Shown here in pieces: positions 31,738 through 38,416 of a stretch of 60,178 nt of DNA. Positions within the stretch are counted from its first letter, which is position 1. Every line of letters starts with the position of its first letter. Origin of the DNA: a virus; the IMG/VR virus record IMGVR_UViG_3300005264_000069, positions 1-60,178 of that record; one strand, 5' to 3'. The position numbers and the translations under genes were made by a program. The notes under the pieces are model-generated. The model was given only the letters and a program-made list of their open reading frames with translations, did not search any database and was not told where the DNA came from.

Positions 31738-32193
31738 TTGCCTGCGCTCCAGAGCGAGGTGATGGTAGCGAAGTATGTCCCGGCCTTGTGCCGTGTTTGC
31801 CTGCACCACGTCCCCGTTGGCGTGCTTGCAAATCACCGCAAGTTCCACCTCCGCGTCCTCCAACATGTCACCGTAACGAGTAACGGAAAATTCGTATGTG
31901 TCACCGTCCGTATACCGGATGATATAATCGCCGGGGCGCTGCGCATCTTCCCACAACTCCACGGTGCCCGGCACGTCCAGCCCGATCACTGTTTTGGTGT
32001 GCTTACGCGCCTGCACTCGCAGTTCTTCCAAGCGGCCACGGATAGTGATGTTTGTGGTTTGATCCCTTGCTGCTGCAAGTTGCGCCTCCATTATGTTCAG
32101 CGCGGCGAGGATGCCGTCCGTAGTGCAGTCGGTCTGCCGAGCCACGCCTACCATCTGTCTCATTGCTCTTGCTACTGCTTTTGCTGTATCCAT
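31735..32193 (-). CDS. Hypothetical accessory protein
   Basis: 152 residues from MDTAKAVARAMRQM behind a linker repeat. An N-terminal helical half (LNIMEAQLAAARDQ) is followed by a beta-rich part with RYTDGDTYEFSVTRYGD and AVICKHANGDVVQ. Not recognised. Confidence 0.6.
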   Translation of the reverse strand: MDTAKAVARAMRQMVGVARQTDCTTDGILAALNIMEAQLAAARDQTTNITIRGRLEELRVQARKHTKTVIGLDVPGTVELWEDAQRPGDYIIRYTDGDTYEFSVTRYGDMLEDAEVELAVICKHANGDVVQANTAQGRDILRYHHLALERRQ

Positions 32194-32256
32194 CGTTCCC
32201 TGCCTCCATCTGAGATGTGTAGGGGCGTTTACCCGCCCCCGGTTTGCGAGTCTAGT
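32194..32256 (-). repeat. Intergenic linker repeat copy (one arm mutated)
   Basis: Same linker, but the hairpin is GGGGCGG/CGCCCC with a changed loop (TTTA in place of TTGC region). GGAGGCAGGG site before the start at 32193. Confidence 0.85.
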
Positions 32257-32713
32257 CGTGCCCGTTTGATGTGTGAAGTGTTGCCGCGTCCGCCCTTGCG
32301 GCTTGCTCATCGAAAAGACGCTTTGATTCTTGTTTCCTGCTGACACATGCTGTGCACATTTGGAAGCCATCCAGATCGGTGGGCGAACTCATTTTACCAC
32401 ATGCCACGCAGTTGTCGTATTCATCTCTGTGACTACCTTCCTCATCGTAGCCGTCCTCGTCAAAGCCATCTTTATGTGTGTCACATGATGCGCTGAGTTC
32501 TTCCCGCAGACGCTCCACTTCGCTTTCCAGTGTAGTATCGTAAGGGTTGCAGCTCGATATGTTGGTGAACACATTGTATGTGTCAAGGCGGTACATCTCC
32601 TCCGGGTACGCTTCTGTCATAAGCTTGCGTGCTTCCCTACCCATTTCCTGCATCTCTGCCAGCATGTCTTCGAGTCTGCCCAGCACATCTGCCTTGCTCA
32701 TGTTGCTACTCAT
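32252..32713 (-). CDS. Hypothetical protein with a zinc ribbon, first gene behind promoter P3
   Basis: 153 residues. An N-terminal helix pair (LGRLEDMLAEMQEMGREARKL) is followed by an acidic Asp/Glu/Tyr-rich stretch and a zinc ribbon CVACGK...CTAC near residues 103-123. Start MSSNMSKAD lies eight bases after GGAGG. The MSSN opening is shared with the first genes behind P2 and P4, a trace of module duplication. Confidence 0.62.
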   Translation of the reverse strand: MSSNMSKADVLGRLEDMLAEMQEMGREARKLMTEAYPEEMYRLDTYNVFTNISSCNPYDTTLESEVERLREELSASCDTHKDGFDEDGYDEEGSHRDEYDNCVACGKMSSPTDLDGFQMCTACVSRKQESKRLFDEQAARADAATLHTSNGHD

Positions 32714-32757
32714 GTTTCCTGCCTCCGTCTGAGGTGTTGAGCTGCTTTCAATGCCAA

Positions 32758-32800
32758 CTCGTTACATCTACATTCTACAGTAACGAGGTCCCTATGTCAA
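32758..32800 (-). promoter_or_regulatory. Promoter/operator module P3 (leftward)
   Basis: TTGACA at 32800-32795, 17-base spacer, TAGAAT at 32777-32772, with the inverted repeat 32780-32787/32758-32765. It drives the accessory operon down to about 28-31 kb. The 3' end of gene 32775-33377 overlaps the promoter, so its last codons are the -35 and spacer. Confidence 0.88.
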
Positions 32801-33377
32801 GAGAAACATGAAACTCTCCGCCGCACCCAGGACAGACGCCAATACGTTCCGCCTCTTCACGCGCTTCCTGTCGTTCGATGTAGGCATTCAGAAAGTACTC
32901 GGAATCCTGCTGCTGCACCCGCACCTGGGCATCGTCCGCTTGCTCTGCGAGTCCCATCAGTTTATGAGACTTGCAGACACTTGCGACCATACCGAGCGCA
33001 GACACTGCGCTTTTAGGACCAAGCCAGCCTCCGCCACTTTGGTGCTCATGTGCTCCCGCTTGTAGACTACGGATCACGCGACGCATTGCTTCACGTGTCC
33101 GACGTGCACATCCACGTGCCGCCTGGGCTTCCTGGATGAGCGTGGCTTCTCGTTCTTTCGCAGAAGGGGTGCACGGGTAGGGCACAGCACTTTCGCTCTT
33201 CAATGCGTGCCTGTGCAGGATCTCGGCAATACGGTGAACATCACAGCCTGCCTTGCCCTCGTCTCCGACGTGTGCTGCAATCAAACCATATTGAACTGCA
33301 ACACCTAGAGTTGCCCCGAGGTACGTTTGCTTGATTGCGTTTCCAATCGCTTCGTTGATTCGTTCATCAATGGTCAT
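32775..33377 (-). CDS. Hypothetical accessory protein with a C-terminal CxxC
   Basis: 200 residues. Mostly helical, with a Gly/Ala-rich N-terminus and an Arg/Glu-rich C-terminal helix, then CPGCGG. It ends in VSLDIGTSLL, residues encoded by promoter P3. The gene at 34508-34798 has the same ending, FSLDIGSSLL, from promoter P2. The shared ending is therefore promoter DNA read as protein. Confidence 0.6.
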   Translation of the reverse strand: MTIDERINEAIGNAIKQTYLGATLGVAVQYGLIAAHVGDEGKAGCDVHRIAEILHRHALKSESAVPYPCTPSAKEREATLIQEAQAARGCARRTREAMRRVIRSLQAGAHEHQSGGGWLGPKSAVSALGMVASVCKSHKLMGLAEQADDAQVRVQQQDSEYFLNAYIERQEAREEAERIGVCPGCGGEFHVSLDIGTSLL

Positions 33378-33438
33378 CGTTCCCTACCTCCATCTGAGAT
33401 GTGTAGGGGCGGTTGCCCGCCCCCGGTTTGCGAGTCTA
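33378..33438 (-). repeat. Intergenic linker repeat copy
   Basis: Full copy, identical over the core to 25129-25189, between the stop at 33436-33438 and the start at 33377. Confidence 0.9.
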
Positions 33439-34173
33439 CATGTTGAGATTGTCACTGTTGGTGAAGGCACGCAGAGCATGCCATGCATTGACGAGTGCGC
33501 AGCGGCTTTCGCGAGCATTCGCCTTGCCGTAAAGAAAGTCCAGTTGCTGCACCATCATATCCGTAACGCCAGCAGCAAGACCATGCTCACGAACAAGCCC
33601 GCCAGCGAGGTACGCACGTGTGTGTTTGAGACTCTTGATGCCCTCAGGGGCGACGTAGATCGGCTTCGGCCTCGGCTTCGGTGCAACGGGCTTCGGTGTG
33701 ATACATTTTCGCCTGATGGGCTTCGGTGCGACTGGCTTCATTTCCATTTCGTTTATCGGGACGATCTCCCAGATGCTTCTGATGTGATGTCGACGTCCCT
33801 GCGACCAGTCTTGCACCTCGCCATCGACGAACGCGGCTACGTGTCTGCGTATAGCGATCAGCAGATTCTTTTTTCCGTATCCGGCACGGCGAAGGGCACG
33901 CGGTGCGCTCGTCATCGTTTTGCAGCCAACGGGCTTCTTTACCGGGACTGCTTTGAAGCCAAAATGCTTGAGGGTACGCCAGGAAATACCCCAGGGGGTG
34001 CCTTTGCGATTGCGGCGGCCATTCGCTTTCATCACCGTGTGAACTTCTCTGTAGGACTTGTTCAAGACTGCGGCAACTGCTATCACTGCACAGTCATTCG
34101 ACTCGTAAAGATCAGTGCCTTCGTTCTGCAGGTCCCTGAATCTATCTTTCGCTGTTTCTTTCGCAGTCCGCAT
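33436..34173 (-). CDS. Papain/C39-like cysteine-peptidase-fold protein with a Lys/Pro linker and shared C-terminal module
   Basis: 245 residues. Residues 20-130 have the phage cysteine-peptidase-like pattern: ESNDCAVIAVAAVLNKSY (candidate catalytic Cys), GRRNRKGTPWGI, then RRHVAAFVDGEVQDWSQGRR with His and Asp in place. The family is common in phages, but its substrate is unknown. Residues 140-175 are a KPVAPKP-type linker, similar in DNA and protein to the linker of the MuF protein (40645-43281). The last 60 residues (YLAGGLVREHG, GVTDMMVQQLDFLYG, NAWHALRAF) match the C-terminus of 18132-18800. Confidence 0.7.
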   Translation of the reverse strand: MRTAKETAKDRFRDLQNEGTDLYESNDCAVIAVAAVLNKSYREVHTVMKANGRRNRKGTPWGISWRTLKHFGFKAVPVKKPVGCKTMTSAPRALRRAGYGKKNLLIAIRRHVAAFVDGEVQDWSQGRRHHIRSIWEIVPINEMEMKPVAPKPIRRKCITPKPVAPKPRPKPIYVAPEGIKSLKHTRAYLAGGLVREHGLAAGVTDMMVQQLDFLYGKANARESRCALVNAWHALRAFTNSDNLNM

Positions 34174-34233
34174 CGTTGCCTGCCTCCATCTGAGGGTGTA
34201 GGGGCGGTTGCCCGCCCCCGGTTTGCGAGTCTA
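34174..34233 (-). repeat. Intergenic linker repeat copy
   Basis: Full copy with GGAGGCAGGC before the start at 34173. Confidence 0.9.
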
Positions 34234-34239
34234 CTTCCC

Positions 34240-34446
34240 TTATTTTGTGAGTGCAAGCAGATACGCTTCTTCTGCAAGGTTCGCTCGTTCTTCGAGGTCG
34301 CCAGCTTTGTTCAGCAGACGCTCAATCTGAAGATCGTCATGCGCAGCTCGTACAGCATCATATGCTTCATTCATCTGAGCAACAAGACGATCCATGTTTG
34401 CTTTGCATGTTGCCACTGCTGCGATTTTTTCCTGGTTGCTACTCAT
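34240..34446 (-). CDS. Small helical protein, first gene behind promoter P2
   Basis: 68 residues from MSSNQEKIAAVAT, eight bases after GGAGG. Mostly helical with acidic character. The first 13 residues are identical to the start of the broken gene at 35712-36071 behind P4, so promoter, ribosome site and first codons were copied together. Confidence 0.65.
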   Translation of the reverse strand: MSSNQEKIAAVATCKANMDRLVAQMNEAYDAVRAAHDDLQIERLLNKAGDLEERANLAEEAYLLALTK

Positions 34447-34490
34447 GTTTCCTGCCTCCGTCAAGGGTTTTGTTTGGCTGCCATCGCCAA

Positions 34491-34533
34491 CTCGTTACAT
34501 CTACATTCTACAGTAACGAGGACCCTATGTCAA
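34491..34533 (-). promoter_or_regulatory. Promoter/operator module P2 (leftward)
   Basis: TTGACA at 34533-34528, 17-base spacer, TAGAAT at 34510-34505; inverted repeat 34513-34520/34491-34498. P2 and P1 share the same downstream leader, while P3 and P4 share another, so there are two subtypes. Confidence 0.88.
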
Positions 34534-34798
34534 GAGAAAAAATGTGTATGCAGTCACCCAAGGACACACCCTCAGCGCAGCTCCAGAAGAAACATACGCC
34601 GCAGACATGGCAGGGACCATCGTCATGCTCCAACGCAGCTTGTCGAATCTGTTCTGCGAGTCTATCAGCTTGCTCACTGGTGAGCAGTTTCTTGTTCTGC
34701 CTCCAGAACAGCCCACGATCATCCTCCAGAACAGCCCATGTCGACGTCACTGGGTACTGATGTTTTTGCGCAGCTACTTTCATATCCTCAATCTGCAT
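34508..34798 (-). CDS. Small hypothetical protein with a Cys cluster
   Basis: 96 residues. EDDRGLFWRQNKKLLTSEQADRLAEQI precedes CHVCGVCFFWSC near residues 63-74, a possible metal site. It ends FSLDIGSSLL, encoded by promoter P2. The start overlaps the upstream gene by 11 bases. Confidence 0.6.
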   Translation of the reverse strand: MQIEDMKVAAQKHQYPVTSTWAVLEDDRGLFWRQNKKLLTSEQADRLAEQIRQAALEHDDGPCHVCGVCFFWSCAEGVSLGDCIHIFSLDIGSSLL

Positions 34799-35129
34799 CG
34801 CTCATGCCCTCCTCACCGTCGCAGAAGTCACAGTATTCGCCGCCATTGCGCCGCGAGTTTTCGCAGGGGACCAACCCGTCACCAAAACAGATTCGCTCCC
34901 ACACATCCTTCCAGCAGAGCTGCGCTCCGCCGTTGTACACGTAGAAGCCCAGCGTGTGGTCCCCCGCATCGAATCGGAAGCCTCGTGGTGCGTCTACGTG
35001 CAGGGTATATTCTCCGGGTCCATAGTTGCCGCCTGCGTAGCCGTCCACGTCCACGACAAGCCCGAGTTTTGCTTGTTCTGTTACCCACTGCTTCACTTTA
35101 CGTCTGTAGTTGATTTGCGCACTGCTCAT
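34788..35129 (-). CDS. Hypothetical accessory protein
   Basis: 113 residues from MSSAQINYRRKVKQW behind AGAGGTG. The centre is beta-rich with GNYGPGEYTLHVDAP and GDHTLGFYVYNGGAQLCW, recalling small carbohydrate-binding or jelly-roll-like modules, though this is only an impression. CDFC near the end may pair with another Cys. Confidence 0.6.
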   Translation of the reverse strand: MSSAQINYRRKVKQWVTEQAKLGLVVDVDGYAGGNYGPGEYTLHVDAPRGFRFDAGDHTLGFYVYNGGAQLCWKDVWERICFGDGLVPCENSRRNGGEYCDFCDGEEGMSDAD

Positions 35130-35200
35130 CACGTCACCTCTGAGTGAAAGTGAGGGCTCTGTACTTCCGCCCTTGTAATGCAATTAGACGCCGAGAAACG

Positions 35201-35238
35201 CGTGTAGGGGAGGTTGCCCTCCCCGGTTGCGAGTCTAC
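35201..35238 (-). repeat. Divergent linker repeat copy
   Basis: AGGGGAGGTTGCCCTCCCC hairpin and GCGAGTCTA end, a variant in which both arms changed (GGGGAGG/CCTCCCC) while pairing was kept. The ribosome-site half of the linker is missing. Confidence 0.8.
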
Positions 35239-35241
35239 TGA

Positions 35242-35646
35242 TTAGAAGTTGAACACGGGCGCGTTGTTATCCCGCGACATGCCCCAGATCTTGTCCGTTG
35301 CTGTTTCAGCGAAGCGCTCCCATTTGTCCGCGTCGCGCCAGAAATCTGCCAGAATGGATGAGTCATAGTCGGTGCGTGTGGTGTACTGTGCGGCGATGCG
35401 GTAAACACGGCTCAGCCTTCGCACCATCAGTGCGGCTCGCTGTGTGGTGCGCTTGATACGTTTTTCAGACTCCAGTGGGGCAACACCTTCCTGTTTTAGA
35501 TTCTCAAGGGCTTCGGCGAGGTTCACGGCGGAGTAGATCGCTTTGTAAGCAATACGAGCCATCATGTCCACAGCAAACTTCGCATTTGCCAGTGCTTTGG
35601 CTTCCGCTGCTATCGTCTGCATTTCTTCGTGTGTCTTGATCGTCAT
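35242..35646 (-). CDS. Helical accessory protein
   Basis: 134 residues, all-helical: NAKFAVDMMARIAYKAIYSAVNLAEALENLKQEG, then LMVRRLSRVYRIAAQYTTRTDYDSSILADFWRDADKWERF. It is an intact paralogue of the broken gene at 35712-36071 (about 50 % identical in the second half). Start behind linker repeat. Confidence 0.65.
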   Translation of the reverse strand: MTIKTHEEMQTIAAEAKALANAKFAVDMMARIAYKAIYSAVNLAEALENLKQEGVAPLESEKRIKRTTQRAALMVRRLSRVYRIAAQYTTRTDYDSSILADFWRDADKWERFAETATDKIWGMSRDNNAPVFNF

Positions 35647-35706
35647 CGTTCCCTACCTCCATCTGAGATGTGCAGGGGCGGTTGCCCGCCCCCGTTTGCG
35701 AGTCTA
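35647..35706 (-). repeat. Intergenic linker repeat copy
   Basis: Full copy between the broken gene and the start at 35646. Confidence 0.9.
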
Positions 35707-35711
35707 GTTGC

Positions 35712-36071
35712 TTATGCTTGTGACAAGGCCCAGACCTTGTCCGTTGCATCTTGGCTCATCCGCTCCCATTTGTCCGCGTCGCGCCGATGGTCTGCCAATA
35801 CAGATTCGCTGTAGTCGATGCGTGTGGCATACTGTGCGGCGATGCGGTAAACACGGCTCACCCTTCACACCATCAGCTCAGCGTGCTGCACCTTACGCTT
35901 GATGCTTGTTTCCGAGGCTGCTGTGCCTTCTTCCTTCAGGCACTCCAGTGCTTCGGCAAGGTCCATGGCCGCGTCGTTCGCTCTTTCAGCAATCCCTGCC
36001 ATCATTTCTATTGCGTATTTTGCGCTGGCGCTTGTTGCCACTGCTGCGATTTTTTCCTGGTTGCTACTCAT
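35712..36071 (-). pseudogene. Paralogue of 35242-35646 interrupted by a TGA
   Basis: Starts MSSNQEKIAAVAT behind GGAGG and reads 68 residues to TGA at 35865-35867. The same frame then continues with RVSRVYRIAAQYATRIDY and DADKWERMSQDATDKVWALSQ to TAA at 35712. The intact paralogue has CGA (MVRRLSRVYR) exactly where this copy has TGA, so a single C-to-T change broke it. It is the first gene behind P4. The short 68-residue product may still be made; stop-codon readthrough or recoding is possible but unproven. Confidence 0.75.
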
Positions 36072-36115
36072 GTTTCCTGCCTCCGTCTGAGGTGTTGAGC
36101 TGCTTTCAATGCCAA

Positions 36116-36158
36116 CTCGTTACATCTACATTCTACAGTAACGAGGTCCCTATGTCAA
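36116..36158 (-). promoter_or_regulatory. Promoter/operator module P4, overlapping the terminase start
   Basis: TTGACA at 36158-36153, 17-base spacer, TAGAAT at 36135-36130; inverted repeat 36138-36145/36116-36123. The -35 box lies on the start codon of the plus-strand small terminase gene, and the operator arm GTAACGAGG supplies its ribosome site. The left and right arms of the genome therefore diverge from this spot. Confidence 0.88.
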
Positions 36159-36913
36159 GAGAACCCTTCAATAGAATAGGAGCATATCAAGTGGCGACCA
36201 AGTTCACAGCGACGATGTACGTGGCCATATTTCAATTGGCCAAGGACGGGTGCAGCAATCTGCAGATTGCAAAGACGCTTGGTGTAACAGGGAAGACTCT
36301 CAAGCATTGGGTTCGGATCAAGCCTGCAGTCGCCGATGCAATCAAGCGTGGCAGAGGCGGCAGAGAGAAGGGAAATGACGTTACGTTCCATGAGTACATT
36401 TACCAAAACCTTCCACTGAAACTGCGCAAGCTTTGGGACGAAATTGAAGCGTGTGAAAAACTACCGAACGGTGTCGAGCGCACTGAAGCACTGCTGAAGA
36501 ACCACGGCAAGCGCACACGGCAACATCTTTTCGTCCACGCGCTGACCAGCAGTCTGTTCAATGTATCTGCTTCACTACGAAAGATCGGCGTGCCCCGCAG
36601 CACATTCGAGACATGGAAGCTCCAGGACCCAGACTTCTCTTCGCTGCTCGATGAGATACATTGGCACAAGAAAAACTTTTTCGAGCAAGCTGTCATGGGG
36701 CGAGTGGCTGCGGGAGACACAGCTGCCATAATCCACGTCGCCAAAACACAGCTCAGAGATCGTGGTTACAATGACAAAGTCGAGATCGTCCACAGCGGCA
36801 CCGTCGATACAGGTAGCACCTTTGACATATCTGATCTCGACCTGCCAATCGAGACTCGCAAAATCGTTCTTGCAGCACTACGCGCAAAGCAAGCGAAAGA
36901 TGAGAAGCTATGA
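36152..36913 (+). CDS. terS: Terminase small subunit
   Basis: 253 residues. The N-terminal helix-turn-helix DGCSNLQIAKTLGVTGKTLKHWV is typical of small terminases, and a second one (SLRKIGVPRSTFETWK) follows near residue 140. The C-terminal end GDTAAIIHVAKTQLRDRGYNDK is a common terminase ending. It recognises phage DNA and feeds the large subunit. The start MSREPF has GAGG five bases upstream, inside operator P4. The open frame extends further upstream but only through leftward genes. It overlaps the large subunit by 4 bases. Confidence 0.87.
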   Translation: MSREPFNRIGAYQVATKFTATMYVAIFQLAKDGCSNLQIAKTLGVTGKTLKHWVRIKPAVADAIKRGRGGREKGNDVTFHEYIYQNLPLKLRKLWDEIEACEKLPNGVERTEALLKNHGKRTRQHLFVHALTSSLFNVSASLRKIGVPRSTFETWKLQDPDFSSLLDEIHWHKKNFFEQAVMGRVAAGDTAAIIHVAKTQLRDRGYNDKVEIVHSGTVDTGSTFDISDLDLPIETRKIVLAALRAKQAKDEKL

Positions 36914-38406
36914 GTGCCAGAATGAATGTAGAACCTGTGGCGATTACAGCATCGGAAGCACAACTGGTACGCAGTGTGTGCCAAGAATCATTCTACGCTT
37001 TCGTGCAAGAGTTCTGGTCAACTGTCATTGCTGAAAACCCTATTTGGAATTGGCACATTGAATATCTTTGCGAAGAGTTCCAAAAAGATATGGAACGTGT
37101 CTTTCGATTTGAGCCAAAACTCTACGATACTATCGTGAATGTCCCACCCGGCACCACAAAATCTACAATACTGAGCATCATGGGACCCGCTTGGCTACAC
37201 TGCCGCCAACCTTCAGTTCGTGTTATCGCGGCGAGTCACACGCAACAGCTAACATTCGAACTTGGCCGCAAGTGTCGTATGATAGAGGAATCAGAGAAGT
37301 ATCGAACTGCTTTTCCAGAAACAGTACCGTCAAAGGATCAATGGACAAAATCCCTATTTATGAATACCGCAGGTGGAGGTAGACTCGCTTGTACTGTTGG
37401 TGGTATGTCACCCACTGGCTTCCACGCGCATGTGATTTTGGTTGATGATCCATTAGATCCACAGCAGGCGTCAAGAGTCAGCGCACTGGAGTTGGATACA
37501 GCAAACAATTTCCTTTCTGAGGTTCTCCCTTCCAGAAAAGTCGATAAGGAAGTCACGCCGACCTGGCTCATCCAGCAACGACTACATGAAGATGATCCCA
37601 GCGGGCATCAGTTAGCGAGTGGAAAAAAGATCCGCCATATCTGTCTTCCCGCAGAGCGCAGTAACAAAGTAAAACCCGTGAAGCTGCGCAAGCTGTATGG
37701 CAAATTGGGTCTTTTGGATGAGACTCGTCTATCGAAGAAGATCCTCAAAGAAGCGCGCCTCGACTTGGGGGAGTATGGCTATTCAGGGCAGTACGAACAG
37801 AACCCTGTACCCCGTGGTGGCGGCATGTTCAAGGTCGAGCGTATTCAGATCGACACGCCCTCACCACTATCAGCAAAGGAGTGGGTAGGCTTCTGTAGGT
37901 TTTGGGATAAAGCGGGCACGAAGGATGGCGGTGCATACACCGTTGGTCTGCTCCTGGGAAGATACCGCGCCACAATCGCACCGAAGGATGGAAGTGAGGA
38001 CTTGTGGTGGATTCTCGACGTCGTCCGTGCGCAATTGGATTCTGCTGCACGTGAACGCCTCATCGTGCAAACGGCGAAGCGAGATGGTCGTAGAGTAGTC
38101 GTAGGCATTGAACAAGAACCGGGTAGCGGTGGACTTGAATCAGCAGAGGCAACGATCAAACGACTTGCAGGTTTTAGAGCACGCAAAGTGCCCGCGATAG
38201 GTTCAAAGGAGGAGCGTGCTGATGAATGGTCAGTGATGGTGAATGCGAACGCATTCAGAATGAGAGCTGCTGTGTGGAATGCTGATCTGCTCAACGAGCT
38301 TCAGTTCTTCCCACGAGGAAAATACAAGGACCAAGTAGACGCAGGGAGTGGTGCGTTTGCCATTTTAGCCCGACCCGTGAAAAGAGTCGGCGCACAACGA
38401 ACATAG
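36910..38406 (+). CDS. terL: Terminase large subunit
   Basis: 498 residues. The ATPase part has the Walker-A-like NVPPGTTKST near residue 78, and Walker B HVILVDDPLD near 175. The nuclease part has WDKAGTKDGGAYTVG near 335 and KDQVDAGSGAFA near 478, with acidic residues for two metals. Domain order and size are normal. ATGA overlap with the small subunit. It packages DNA into proheads through the portal encoded next. Confidence 0.93.
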   Translation: MSARMNVEPVAITASEAQLVRSVCQESFYAFVQEFWSTVIAENPIWNWHIEYLCEEFQKDMERVFRFEPKLYDTIVNVPPGTTKSTILSIMGPAWLHCRQPSVRVIAASHTQQLTFELGRKCRMIEESEKYRTAFPETVPSKDQWTKSLFMNTAGGGRLACTVGGMSPTGFHAHVILVDDPLDPQQASRVSALELDTANNFLSEVLPSRKVDKEVTPTWLIQQRLHEDDPSGHQLASGKKIRHICLPAERSNKVKPVKLRKLYGKLGLLDETRLSKKILKEARLDLGEYGYSGQYEQNPVPRGGGMFKVERIQIDTPSPLSAKEWVGFCRFWDKAGTKDGGAYTVGLLLGRYRATIAPKDGSEDLWWILDVVRAQLDSAARERLIVQTAKRDGRRVVVGIEQEPGSGGLESAEATIKRLAGFRARKVPAIGSKEERADEWSVMVNANAFRMRAAVWNADLLNELQFFPRGKYKDQVDAGSGAFAILARPVKRVGAQRT

Positions 38407-38416
38407 GAGCAGCATA

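Noticed and set aside
33331-34683. A 450-codon open frame on the plus strand
   Set aside because: It lies antisense to three well-signalled minus-strand genes and runs straight through two linker repeats and promoter P2. It lacks a ribosome site, and its Cys/Arg/His-rich composition looks like a reverse-strand shadow.
34527-34760. 77-codon plus-strand frame starting MSRE in promoter P2
   Set aside because: Antisense to the gene 34508-34798; Ser/Cys/Pro-rich composition of a shadow. The start codon is explained as a copy of the terminase start.
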